From: an uncultured Gemmatimonadota bacterium
Lineage (GTDB): Bacteria; Latescibacterota; UBA2968; UBA8231
Direction: 5' to 3'
Length of the DNA stretch: 64,000 nt
Assembly (NCBI GenBank): GCA_903893785.1
Contig: CAITNQ010000307.1
Span: 48,323-112,322 of the forward strand
Made by a program: the position numbers and the translations under genes. Positions 48,819 through 57,677 of the stretch are shown here, piece by piece. Under the pieces are notes generated by a model. It worked only from the letters and a program-made list of their open reading frames with translations, was not told the DNA's origin and did not search any database. Positions within the stretch are counted from its first letter, which is position 1. Every line of letters begins with the position of its first letter.

Positions 48819-49637
48819 CTACCGCGTCGGCGACGCGTTAGGCGCCGACGCCTCAAGGCTGGGCATCTCAAAGGCGTACAGGCGGTCAGCGGCATCGCTG
48901 GTCACCCAGATGCGCCCTCGGGCCGCGTCCACCGCAACGCCCTCGGGTTTGACCACATCGATGCCATAGCTAGCCAGGCGCGTACCGTCGGGCGCGCAGC
49001 GGAACAGGGCCCGATCTTCGTCGCTGAGGACCCACAGCCACTGGCCCCCGGCGTCCCAGCACAGGTCGGAGTAGTCACGCGCAAAGGCCAGGGGAATGGT
49101 GGCGGCGATGGCCCGCGACTCGTTGAGCCGTACGAGTTGACCCGGCTTCTTCTCCTGCACGACCCAGATGATGCGTGCGGGCGAGAACGACACGCCTTCC
49201 GGGCCGCTGTTGGCTGCACCACCCAGAGCCAGCGGTGTGCTGCTCTGCTGCCGTCCAGAGCGCGACAGGTGAACCAGGTTGCGCGCCCGCTCCTCGAGCA
49301 CCCACAGGGTGCCATCGTCCGGGTCAACGGCGATGCCCTCCAGATCGCTGCCCTGATAGGACAACGTGGCCAGCGTAGTTCCCTCCATGCTGAGGCGGTA
49401 GACGCGCGACGGACTGTTGCCGACCGTCCACAGCGAAGCCCCGTCGATATCGAGCGCCAACCCGGATGGTTCATTCACCGTCAGCGGGAAGCTTGCCACC
49501 TCGACCAGGGATACGGCCTGGTGTGGCCGCTTGCCCTCGCCGGCGCAGGCACTCAGGGCCGACAGCAGTACCGCAGCGATAGCCGAACCTGCCGTCAGCC
49601 GCGCTGCCCGGCGACCCGTGCCCAACCCGATGCCCAT
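48819..49637 (-). CDS. SdiA-regulated-domain lipoprotein
   Basis: A 272-residue exported protein. The leader ends at LSAC, a lipobox with Cys31. The rest is a beta-propeller of the SdiA-regulated/NHL kind: NEPSGLALDIDGASLWTVG, 'DLEGIAVDPDDGTLWVLEE' and 'KPEGVAVDAARGRIWVTSD'. Each blade carries the E-G-(I/V)-A-V-D signature. Probably anchored to a membrane and binding a ligand or protein. It is convergent with the VCBS gene and lies upstream of nothing obvious. Confidence 0.8.
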   Translation of the reverse strand: MGIGLGTGRRAARLTAGSAIAAVLLSALSACAGEGKRPHQAVSLVEVASFPLTVNEPSGLALDIDGASLWTVGNSPSRVYRLSMEGTTLATLSYQGSDLEGIAVDPDDGTLWVLEERARNLVHLSRSGRQQSSTPLALGGAANSGPEGVSFSPARIIWVVQEKKPGQLVRLNESRAIAATIPLAFARDYSDLCWDAGGQWLWVLSDEDRALFRCAPDGTRLASYGIDVVKPEGVAVDAARGRIWVTSDAADRLYAFEMPSLEASAPNASPTR

Positions 49638-49833
49638 GGAGTGCCTGCCTGTTTCGCTTCAAGTACCCGGCGCCGGCCAGGGCCGTGGCCCCCGGCCGGC
49701 GCCAATATCGGCAAAAAACGCGGTTGGCGCCGCACCACAGGGTCAGCGACGGCCGGCGGCTGCATGCCAGGCCGACGGTGGCCGCGCTGGCTGGCGCGAT
49801 CGCCTCGTTGACGGTGCGAGCCGGCGGCTGGCC

Positions 49834-52545
49834 TCAGCGCACCAGCATCAGGCGGCCCATCTGCGCCTGTGACCCGAAAGTCAGGCGACACAGGTACACG
49901 CCGCTGGCCAACTCGCGCCCGGCGCTATCGCGGCCGTCCCACCACCATTGGTGGAGTCCCGCCCCATAGCCGCTCAGGTCGAGACGAAGCAGTCGCTGGC
50001 CGGCCAGGTTGTACACGGCCAATTCACCGACGGCGCCGGCCGACGGCAGGCGGAAACCCACGGTGGTCCCGCCGTTGAACGGGTTGGGGTAGTTGCCCGT
50101 CAGCGCCAGGACCCCGGGCACACCCGTGTCCGTGTCCAGGACCGCGGTGGCGGTGCCGTTGCTGGCCCCTGGCGTTGCTTGGGAAAGCAGCGCGAAGGGG
50201 CCGTCCCCATCGGGGTAGCGGCCCAAGGGCCGGTCCGCCAGCTGGGCGCCGAAAGACACGGAATCCAGCACCACGTTGGCGCGCGCGTCGGTGTCGGTCA
50301 GGACCACCTCTTCGCCGCCGGCCGACAGGTGGAAGTTGGCGTGCAGGCCGGTCTCGGCCTGGCCGTCGTCATCGGCCCACACCACCAGGAAACCGTGCGG
50401 TGGGATGACCGTGCCGGCAGGGAAGGGCCATTTCCGCAGGTCGTCGGCGCTGTCCGACAGGAACATGCCGCTCAGGTCAAGGGTGTCGGCCACGACCGAA
50501 TGCAGCTCGATCCAGTCTTCGTACTCGCCCTGCGGATCGGTACAGGTCGCGGTGTTGACCGCCATGACTTCGTTGATCACCACCTCGGTGGCGGCCGCGT
50601 GCCGGGCAGCCGTCTGGTATACCCAGGTATCGTGTTCTGCGCCGGGGGGGTTCAGGGCCACGGTGCCACCGGCGGCAGTGGCTTCAGCGTAGTAACGCAC
50701 CAGTGCGCCGGCGGGCGCGGCCGGGATCAGGCCGGCGTACCCTCCGTCACCGGCGGTCGCATCGCCGTGGGTACCGTCGTCGTACAGGGCCACGGCTCGG
50801 AAGCGCCCCTCCAGGCCCACGGCGTACCAGACTGCCACCGTCGTCGTCGTCGGGCCGTTGGCAACCGTAACGCGGACGGGAATCTCCTGTCCGGCTGGCT
50901 GGACTACGCTGGCCTTGCCGTTGGCGTCGGCCCTGCCCAGGGCCACCTCGCTGATCCGCGGTGCGCTCGCGGCCACATCGGTGCGGGCCAACAGGTAGGA
51001 TCGACGCGCCGCAACGAAACGGCGCAACCCGTCGGCGCTGGCGGTGAATTCGGCATAGGTGCTCAGCTTCTTGGGATCTGCCTGCACCAGCGAATCGATC
51101 AGGCCTTGGTAAACCGCGACCCGGGGCCCCAGCACGCTCCAGTCCATGGCCTCATTCAGCAGCGTGCGCACGTGGGCCAGGTAACGCTGCCGTAGCCGGG
51201 GGGCGGCCAGAACCCGGTTCAGCAGCGGACGCGCGGTACTGGTCTCGCCCTCGAAAGGGCTCAGCAGGGTGTCTCGTTCTGTCAAGGCTTCGTTGCCATC
51301 GTATTCCAGCGGATGCAGGCGCCCACTGGCGGCGTCGGCGTAGATCTGGTAGTCGGCTCCCTTGGTCAGGTAGCTGTCCTCGTCGGCGAACAGGTTCTCG
51401 ACCGCCAGGAACCACAGCCATTGGTCCAGGTCCAGGGCCGCGTCCAGGGTGTCAGCCAGGCTGGCCACGGGCACGTTGTTGACCAGGTCGCAGGCGCGCA
51501 AGAGCGCTACCCAGGGGCTGTCGACACGGGTCGACTCGAGCACATAGGCAGCGGAGTATGCGGTTGTGTCTGTCCCCAACCAGGCCAGGGCTCCCTTGCC
51601 GTCGCCCATCATGCCCCCGGGACCCCCGCCGCCAGGGGCTGTGCCGCCGCCAGGGGCTGTGCCGCCCGGCCACCCGCCGCCGCCCTGCTGGACCAGCGCG
51701 AAGTCCGCCGCGTCGATCAAGCCGTCGCCATTCAGGTCGCTGGCCTGCGGGCTGGCCAACCAGCGGTCGAGGGCCGTCTGTCCCACCGGCGGCGTGCCCT
51801 GGCCGAGTGAGTCCTGGCGGCCCGGGTGGAGCGAATCAGGCACCGTGGTACCGGCGCCCGGCGTGGCAGTCTGTCCCCCGCCGGCGAACGGCACCTTCCA
51901 ACGGGTGCCCTCGGCGTCGGCGAACCACTCGTCAATCAGGTCCGCGTTCGGTTGCTGGACATGCACATAGACCCCCCAGTCCTCACCGTTGATGGTCAGA
52001 TGCACGAAAGCCACCTTGGGGCAGGGGATGTAGCGCCGGGCGGTGGCGAAATACAGGGCTTCGCGCACGAAGGAGGGATCACTGCTGGCATTGTTGAGGT
52101 TGAGGGTCCGGTACCCCATGAGGCGTTGCGCCGGGTCCTGGAAGTCCAGTGATATGTTGAAAGACTTCTTCCTGGACGTTCCGGTCGAGCTGTACGAAGT
52201 CATGCCCTTGAAGCGGACCCCCACGCCGGGGAACGAGTCACCGTCGACCGTCAACTCGGCGGCTATTTCTGCGCCGCTGGCATAGTTGGCCGTCAACTGC
52301 TCCCACCAGTCGGTTTGGGCGAAGGTCAGGCCGAGTTCGCGCACGACCGTGGGGTCGTACAGCTTCCCGGTGTCAGTACCGTCCTGCAGCAGCTGCGTGC
52401 CATCGTCTGAGTAGCGCCAGGCCTGGGGCATCTTGGCCCACAGGTCAGTCGGCGGCAGCCACAGCACCAGCAATGCCGCGGCGGCCAGACACGTCCGGCG
52501 CCACCGGCGCTCACTCCGGGTGTGCCGCAGTTCGGATCGGGTCAT
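49834..52545 (-). CDS. Secreted CotH-kinase-like protein with lamin-tail and FlgD-like sorting domains
   Basis: A 903-residue protein. After a basic N-terminus and signal-anchor (about 19-36), a CotH domain (about 60-540) has VRFKGMTSYSSTG, KKSFNISLDF and 'EYDGNEAL'. It is interrupted by a Gly/Pro-rich stretch and a dockerin-like calcium repeat (DLNGDGLIDAADFALVQQ). A beta-sandwich (about 560-660), a lamin-tail domain (VVINEVMAVNTATC...) and a C-terminal NYPNPFNGG...RLMLVR domain follow. CotH proteins phosphorylate surface or coat proteins in spore-formers; here a surface role is inferred. The ATG at 52545 has AAGG upstream. The sorting tail resembles that of the gene at 396. Confidence 0.85.
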   Translation of the reverse strand: MTRSELRHTRSERRWRRTCLAAAALLVLWLPPTDLWAKMPQAWRYSDDGTQLLQDGTDTGKLYDPTVVRELGLTFAQTDWWEQLTANYASGAEIAAELTVDGDSFPGVGVRFKGMTSYSSTGTSRKKSFNISLDFQDPAQRLMGYRTLNLNNASSDPSFVREALYFATARRYIPCPKVAFVHLTINGEDWGVYVHVQQPNADLIDEWFADAEGTRWKVPFAGGGQTATPGAGTTVPDSLHPGRQDSLGQGTPPVGQTALDRWLASPQASDLNGDGLIDAADFALVQQGGGGWPGGTAPGGGTAPGGGGPGGMMGDGKGALAWLGTDTTAYSAAYVLESTRVDSPWVALLRACDLVNNVPVASLADTLDAALDLDQWLWFLAVENLFADEDSYLTKGADYQIYADAASGRLHPLEYDGNEALTERDTLLSPFEGETSTARPLLNRVLAAPRLRQRYLAHVRTLLNEAMDWSVLGPRVAVYQGLIDSLVQADPKKLSTYAEFTASADGLRRFVAARRSYLLARTDVAASAPRISEVALGRADANGKASVVQPAGQEIPVRVTVANGPTTTTVAVWYAVGLEGRFRAVALYDDGTHGDATAGDGGYAGLIPAAPAGALVRYYAEATAAGGTVALNPPGAEHDTWVYQTAARHAAATEVVINEVMAVNTATCTDPQGEYEDWIELHSVVADTLDLSGMFLSDSADDLRKWPFPAGTVIPPHGFLVVWADDDGQAETGLHANFHLSAGGEEVVLTDTDARANVVLDSVSFGAQLADRPLGRYPDGDGPFALLSQATPGASNGTATAVLDTDTGVPGVLALTGNYPNPFNGGTTVGFRLPSAGAVGELAVYNLAGQRLLRLDLSGYGAGLHQWWWDGRDSAGRELASGVYLCRLTFGSQAQMGRLMLVR

Positions 52546-52730
52546 ATCTGCCTTGTCTTCCCGGAGGCCGTGACCACAGGGTTGGCGTTGGGAGGGAATG
52601 CAGGCCAGGGGCGCGCCACGGCCCGGTGGCGTCGCCGTTTTGGGGTGGTTGTGGTCTGTCTGCCGTCCACACCCATGAAGCAACGGAACTCCCGGCCGCC
52701 GGTCTGTAGGCTTTTTGTTGCCGGGCCGTA

Positions 52731-52968
52731 ACAGACTGTACGCTCGGGCTGCGTCAGATGGCGGCGGAGGCCGCCGCGCGGCGCGGGCAGGCTGAAGACG
52801 AATCGCGCGCCGCCCAATGGACGGGTCTGGAGGCGCACCGAGTCCCCGCGGCCGGCGGCCACCCGCTGGACGATGGACGGATCCGGGCCCATGCCGCCCA
52901 AGTCAGCGGACCGGGCTTCGTGCGGGCGGATGAAGGGCTCGAAGACGCGCTGGCGGGCTGCCTCCGGG
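52731..52968 (-). pseudogene. Decayed tandem copy of the 3' end of the downstream-labelled kinase gene
   Basis: These 240 bases repeat 53035-53270, the end of the histidine kinase gene, with an offset of about 304 bases and roughly 90% identity in the core. The encoded fragment keeps EAARQRVFEPF, HEARSADLGG and PLGGARFVFSLPAP. GLGLSIVQR has become GPDPSIVQR, and an indel near the 3' end shifts the frame past the old stop position. It is therefore non-functional. The rest of the 512-base gap between the CotH gene and the kinase shows no other gene. Confidence 0.8.
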
Positions 52969-53057
52969 AGGTTACCTCGTGCTGGCACGCCAGGAGGCAG
53001 GCTTCCGCCCCGGCCGAGCAGGGCCAGACTGGTGACAGCCTGTACGCCCGGTCCGCG

Positions 53058-54461
53058 TCAGCTGGACGCAGGGGCCGCTGCCGGTGCGGGCAGGCTGAAC
53101 ACGAACCGCGCGCCGCCCAATGGACTGGTCTCGATGCGCACCGAGCCCCCGTGGCAGGCGGCCACCCGCTGGACGATGGACAAACCCAGGCCCACGCCGC
53201 CCAAGTCAGCGGACCGGGCTTCGTCCAGGCGGAAGAAGGGCTCGAAGACGCGCTGTCGGGCTGCCTCGGGGACACCCGGGCCGTCATCGTCGACCAACAG
53301 GCAGACCGCGTCTGGTTCCCGGCACGCGGTCAGTCGTACCTGGCTCCGGGCATGCCGCGCCGCATTGGTGGCCAGGTTGAGCACCGCGCGGCGCAGCAGC
53401 CTGGGCTGGCCCTGCACGGTCAGGCCGTTGCCTGCCGCGGTCACCGTCAGCCCGGCGCGCAGGTCGGCCAGAACTCCGGCTACCTCGGCGTACAGGTCGT
53501 CCACGACCACGCAGGCGGCGGCGGTGTCCTCGGGGGCGCCTTCCAGGCGGACGAAGGTCAGCAGCTCCTCCACCAGGGCGTTCAGATCCTGCAGCGAGCC
53601 CTCCACGCGCTGGAGGTACTCGTCGCGCTGATGCGCATCGGTGGCCGACTGGGCGTCATCCACCAGGAAGAAGAGCCGAGCCAGGGGCGTGCGCAGCTCA
53701 TGGGAGACGGCGCGCATGAGTTCCCGCTGCTGGGCGATCAGCCCGGCGATGCGGTCAGCCATCTGGTTGAAGGCGCTGGCCAGCGCCGCAATCGCATCGG
53801 CTCGTCCGGTGCTGGCCCGGACCTCCAGTTCCCCGTCGCCGAAACGCCGTGCCACCTCGGCCAGGGCCAGGATGCGCCGCTCAAAGGGCCGCAGCAGGAG
53901 ATAAACCGCGGCGCCGATCACCATCAGGATGGCCAGCAGCACCCCGAACATGAGCAGCGTCCCCTGGAACCGGTCGCCACCGAACATCCCGTGGTCGTAG
54001 GGATGGTGTGGGTCCGGCCGGTCCTCCAGGCGCGGTGGCCCCGGTCCGCGGCCGCGCGGCGGCACCGGGATCTGCCGTGGGAGCGGGCCCATGACCAGGG
54101 CCAGCGAATCGTCCACCTGGCCATATACGACCCGGTCGCCGTCGATGCGGATCAGTACGGGTTCGCCTTCGGCCAGGCGCGCGCGCAGGGCCTCATTCAG
54201 TGTCAGTTCGCCCAACGGTTGCAGGCGGATGGCAAAGGGTACCGACTCGGCCGCCCGATCCAGGACGCGAGTGCGCTCCTCCCGGGTCTCGGCACGGCGC
54301 AACCGCGTGCGTAACCGGTTCACCCAGGGAGCCAGCGAGTCCTCCAACCGCTGGTCGACCGCCTTGCCGACCTCGCGCTCGACCACGAACAGCGTGGCCA
54401 GGGCGGCGGCCAGCAGGACCCCGGCGATGCCCAGATAGACGCGCAGGAACTGTCGCTTCAC
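53058..54461 (-). CDS. Membrane sensor histidine kinase, RstB-like
   Basis: A 467-residue kinase with two transmembrane helices (about 8-27 and 168-190) around a periplasmic domain of about 140 residues that is rich in Pro, Arg, Asp and His near its end (GPPRLEDRPDPHHPYDHG). HAMP (about 190-242), HisKA with His254 in RAVSHELRTPL, and HATPase with NLATNAARHA, DDGPGVP and GVGLGLSI follow. The GTG start overlaps the regulator stop as GTGA. The His-rich stretch may bind a metal. The layout matches RstB/CpxA-type kinases. The stimulus is unknown. Confidence 0.9.
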   Translation of the reverse strand: MKRQFLRVYLGIAGVLLAAALATLFVVEREVGKAVDQRLEDSLAPWVNRLRTRLRRAETREERTRVLDRAAESVPFAIRLQPLGELTLNEALRARLAEGEPVLIRIDGDRVVYGQVDDSLALVMGPLPRQIPVPPRGRGPGPPRLEDRPDPHHPYDHGMFGGDRFQGTLLMFGVLLAILMVIGAAVYLLLRPFERRILALAEVARRFGDGELEVRASTGRADAIAALASAFNQMADRIAGLIAQQRELMRAVSHELRTPLARLFFLVDDAQSATDAHQRDEYLQRVEGSLQDLNALVEELLTFVRLEGAPEDTAAACVVVDDLYAEVAGVLADLRAGLTVTAAGNGLTVQGQPRLLRRAVLNLATNAARHARSQVRLTACREPDAVCLLVDDDGPGVPEAARQRVFEPFFRLDEARSADLGGVGLGLSIVQRVAACHGGSVRIETSPLGGARFVFSLPAPAAAPASS

Positions 54462-55171
54462 GGCCCTTCGCCGGCCAGCAGATAGCCAACCCCCCGCACG
54501 GTCTTGATGTAGTGAGGTGCCGCCGGATCGTCGCCCAATTTCTGGCGCAGGCGCGAGATGTACACGTCGATGGTACGGTCCAGACCGTCGTAGTCGTAGT
54601 TGTAGATGGCGCGGTACAGATCCTGACGGCTGACTACCTGGCCCACGTGACCTACCAGGTACCACAACACGTCGAACTCGACGGTGGACAGAGGGACGGG
54701 GGTGGCGTCCTGAGTTACCTCCCGGCGGCTGGCGTCGACCACCAGTCGACCCAGGGCAATGCGCTGGCTCTGCGATACCGGCGCCGCTGCCTGACTGCGT
54801 CGCAGCAGGGCGCGAATGCGGGCCAGCAGGACTCGCGGTTTGACCGGCTTGGTGACATAGTCGTCCGCCCCCAGTTCCAGGCCCAGGATCTGGTCCAGAT
54901 CATCGTCGCGGGCGGTGAGGATCAGGATCGGGCCCTGGTATGCCGGGCGGACCTGCCGGCAGACCTGGAACCCGTCCATGCCGGGCAGCATGATATCGAG
55001 AATGACCAGGTCGGGCTGATGGTTCTGGATCACGCCGCAGGCCCGCGCGCCGTTGGTCTCGTGGACCACTGAGAAACCCTCGGCCACCAGACGCTCGCGG
55101 ATCAGAGCGGCCAGGCCCATATCGTCCTCGACGAGAACGATTGTCTCGCGTTCAGGAGGCGGCGTGGTCAT
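54458..55171 (-). CDS. OmpR/RstA-family response regulator
   Basis: A 237-residue regulator. The receiver domain has Asp59 in LVILDIMLPG and Lys in VTKPVKP. The winged-helix output has LSTVEFDVLWYL, 'LYRAIYNYDYDGLDRTIDVYISRLRQKL' and IKTVRGVGY. It is translationally coupled to the kinase that follows. Upstream, at 55263 and 55273, are two GTAAC words 10 bp apart, a spacing that fits OmpR-type direct-repeat binding and suggests autoregulation. Confidence 0.92.
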   Translation of the reverse strand: MTTPPPERETIVLVEDDMGLAALIRERLVAEGFSVVHETNGARACGVIQNHQPDLVILDIMLPGMDGFQVCRQVRPAYQGPILILTARDDDLDQILGLELGADDYVTKPVKPRVLLARIRALLRRSQAAAPVSQSQRIALGRLVVDASRREVTQDATPVPLSTVEFDVLWYLVGHVGQVVSRQDLYRAIYNYDYDGLDRTIDVYISRLRQKLGDDPAAPHYIKTVRGVGYLLAGEGP

Positions 55172-55246
55172 GGGGCATCCTTTGGCTGCGGGGACGGCGC
55201 GGTGGCTGCACCGAATATCGCCGGGCGCCGTGGCCGGGGCTACGCC

Positions 55247-55322
55247 GGTTCTGTAGCGGTGTGTAACGCCCGGTAACGCTACAGAGCCGTCGGCGGCCGC
55301 TTGCGGCCACCAACGGCTCTGT
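55247..55322. repeat. Nested inverted repeats upstream of the response regulator
   Basis: GGTTCTGTAGCG (55247-55258) is inverted at 55277-55288 (CGCTACAGAGCC). The second arm continues into a hairpin whose arms 55281-55300 and 55303-55322 pair at 18 of 20 positions around TT. The GTAAC direct repeats lie inside the first pair. There is no U-tract. The whole 55172-55487 gap contains no gene; the repeats may combine a regulator site with a transcript end for the fucosidase gene. Confidence 0.6.
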
Positions 55323-55487
55323 GGGTGGATCCGGGCCGTCGGTCCATGGGGATGTAGCTGTGCGGCCAGCGGTACCGCTAGCTGCCGGACGATCCCCGAC
55401 GCACCGACGGGTCACCCGTGGGGTAGGCGGCTGGCGTTGGCGCCCTCAGGACCAGGCTCCGCGGGCCCGCGTGCCGCGCCGCGTCGC

Positions 55488-56738
55488 TCACAGCAGGACG
55501 TAGCCGGCACCCAACTGCTGCTTGGGTACCGAGGTGAACTCGCAGCGGATGACCGTGGTTCCGGTCAGCCGGTCGGGGGCCCGCGAAGGCAGTCCCTGCA
55601 GCTTCAACTGGTCGGCGGTCTGCACGAACGGCAGCGGTTCGCCGTCGGGCAGCAGGCGGGCCTCCTTGAGCTTGCTGCGGAACCCGCCCAGGACAATCTC
55701 CTTACCAGGCCACCGGCTGCACCACAGGTAACCGACCCGGCCCTGGCGCGTCCACTGGCCCAAAGGACCCCACTCGAAGCAGCCGTCGGTGCGATCGACT
55801 TTCCCGTACACCGCCTCGCCATAGCGCTTCAACCACTTGCCCACCGGCAGCAACCGCTCGGTGGCCTCGGGCGGCACCGAGCCGTCGGGAGCCGGACCGA
55901 TGTTCAGCAGCAGATTGCCGCCCCCGGCCGTCACCTGGCGCAGCATCTCGACCACCTTGCGGCTCGAGTGCCAGTCTTCGGGTGGGGCATAGGGCATGTA
56001 ACCCCAGGAACCGTTGAAGGTCATGCACGCTTCCCAGGCGCGCCCGGCGTCTTCGGCCCGGATGTGCTCCTCGGGGGTGCCGAAGTCCTCGGGGACCTGT
56101 GAGCGGTTGTTGATGATGATGTGTGGCTGCAGTTGGCGGGCCATGGCGTTCATGGCCGCGCTCTCCCAAGCCTCGGGCGTGGGTAACGGCCAGGAGACAT
56201 CGTACCAGAGGATGTCTATCGGCCCGTAGTTGCTCAGCAATTCACGCACACAGCCGTGGGTGAAATCGACGAAACGTCGGCGCGCGCCTTCGTTCTTGGC
56301 GCAGCGGGCTCCGTCCGGGTGGTGCCAGTCCATCAGCGAGTAGTAGAAGCCGACCTTCAGACCGAACTCGCGGCAGGCGTCGACGTACTCAGCCACCAGG
56401 TCGCGGCGGGGGCCGCGTTGGCAGGCGTTGTAGTCGGTCATCTGCGAGTTCCACAGGCAGAAGCCTTCGTGATGCTTGGTGGTCATCACCATGTACTTCA
56501 TGCCGGCTTGTTTGGCCAGGCGCGCCCACTCGCGGGCCGGACGGGGCTTGACCTTCCAGCTGTCGGCCAGTTGTTCGTATTCAGCCAGGGGGATGCGTTC
56601 CCGGTTCATCACCCACTCGTGGCGCCCCAGCTGCGAGTACAACCCCCAGTGAACGAACATCCCGAAACGGGCATCATGCCACCATTTCATCCGCCGGGCC
56701 CGGTCCTTGTCTTCGGCACTCAGCTGCTGTCTGGCCAT
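55488..56738 (-). CDS. Alpha-L-fucosidase, GH29 family
   Basis: A 416-residue TIM-barrel glycosidase. It shows WWHDARFGMFVHWGLYS, YMVMTTKHHEGFCLW, GFYYSLMDWHHPDG and the nucleophile region IDILWYDVSW with Asp180. A C-terminal beta-sandwich follows. There is no signal peptide, so it probably acts on imported fucosides in the cytoplasm. The ATG at 56738 has AAGGAG upstream; the longer frame reads into the aldolase gene. It is co-directional with the KDPG-type aldolase, 35 bases downstream of it, and probably in one operon. Relatives act on fucose-containing glycans, but other GH29 specificities are possible. Confidence 0.88.
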   Translation of the reverse strand: MARQQLSAEDKDRARRMKWWHDARFGMFVHWGLYSQLGRHEWVMNRERIPLAEYEQLADSWKVKPRPAREWARLAKQAGMKYMVMTTKHHEGFCLWNSQMTDYNACQRGPRRDLVAEYVDACREFGLKVGFYYSLMDWHHPDGARCAKNEGARRRFVDFTHGCVRELLSNYGPIDILWYDVSWPLPTPEAWESAAMNAMARQLQPHIIINNRSQVPEDFGTPEEHIRAEDAGRAWEACMTFNGSWGYMPYAPPEDWHSSRKVVEMLRQVTAGGGNLLLNIGPAPDGSVPPEATERLLPVGKWLKRYGEAVYGKVDRTDGCFEWGPLGQWTRQGRVGYLWCSRWPGKEIVLGGFRSKLKEARLLPDGEPLPFVQTADQLKLQGLPSRAPDRLTGTTVIRCEFTSVPKQQLGAGYVLL

Positions 56739-56773
56739 GCTCGCTCTCCTTGTCGCCAGAGGGGCGTGGTGGG

Positions 56774-57466
56774 TTACTTCTTGCCCGTCGCCATCTCGGC
56801 GCGGATATCGCGCACCCACTCGAGACACTGGCGCACGTTGGCTTCCAGGCGGCCCCAATCCTTGGCGGCGACGATGTCTTTGGTGATCAGGCTGGAGCCG
56901 GCACCGACCGCGGCGACCCCGGCCTTGAACCAGGCCTCGAGGCTCTCGCGGGTGGATTCGACTCCGCCGGTGGGCATGATGCGCGTCCACGGGCAGGGGC
57001 CGAGCACGGCCTTAACGAAACCGGGGCCGCCGACTTCCTTGCCCGGGAACACCTTGACGATCTCCACGCCCAGTTCCTCGGCCGCCGCGATCTCGGTGAC
57101 GCTACCGCAGCCCGGTGAGTAGGCCACCTTGCGCCGGTTACACAGGCGGGCCACCTCGGCGTTCAACAGCGGCCCAACAACGAAGTTGGCGCCCGAACTG
57201 ATGTAGAGCGCTGCCGTCGGAGCGTCGACAATCGAGCCGACGCCGAGAATGACATCGATCTTGTGGTCGATGATGTGGCGGATGGCGCCGGCAAACACCT
57301 GGTAGGCCAGGTCGCCGCGGTTGGTAAACTCCACGGTGCGAGCCCCGCCACGGGCGCAGGCCTCGATGATGGCGATCGTGGTGTCGACGTCTTTGTGGTA
57401 AAACACCGGCACCACGCCCCCGGCGACGATGGCGTTGAGCACGGTCATGCGGTCGTACTGGGCCAT
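56774..57466 (-). CDS. KDPG/KHG-type aldolase
   Basis: A 230-residue class I aldolase. Glu46 lies in RTVEFTNRG, where KDPG aldolase has its general base. Schiff-base Lys138 is in EIVKVFPG, followed by 'IMPTGGV' for phosphate binding. It would cleave 2-keto-3-deoxy-6-phosphogluconate or 4-hydroxy-2-oxoglutarate. The ATG at 57466 has AGGAG upstream. It precedes the fucosidase, so it may act on a deoxy-sugar acid from fucose or a related sugar. It is divergent from the DUF5107 gene. Confidence 0.87.
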   Translation of the reverse strand: MAQYDRMTVLNAIVAGGVVPVFYHKDVDTTIAIIEACARGGARTVEFTNRGDLAYQVFAGAIRHIIDHKIDVILGVGSIVDAPTAALYISSGANFVVGPLLNAEVARLCNRRKVAYSPGCGSVTEIAAAEELGVEIVKVFPGKEVGGPGFVKAVLGPCPWTRIMPTGGVESTRESLEAWFKAGVAAVGAGSSLITKDIVAAKDWGRLEANVRQCLEWVRDIRAEMATGKK

Positions 57467-57677
57467 GGCTGAATGGCTCCTGTCGGCAGGTGGAAGCAGG
57501 GCCGCGAACAGCTCGCGGCAGGTCACAGTCGCCCCAACAAACGCCGCGGGTACACCGTGTGTCAAGCGTGGGGGCGGCCGGTTGTCTTGTGGGCAAGCCG
57601 GCGTACCGGATATTTGCCGCTCGCCGGTCGGTGCGCGGCTGCCCGCCCGGCACCAGGACGACAAGGGGAGGTTGCCG

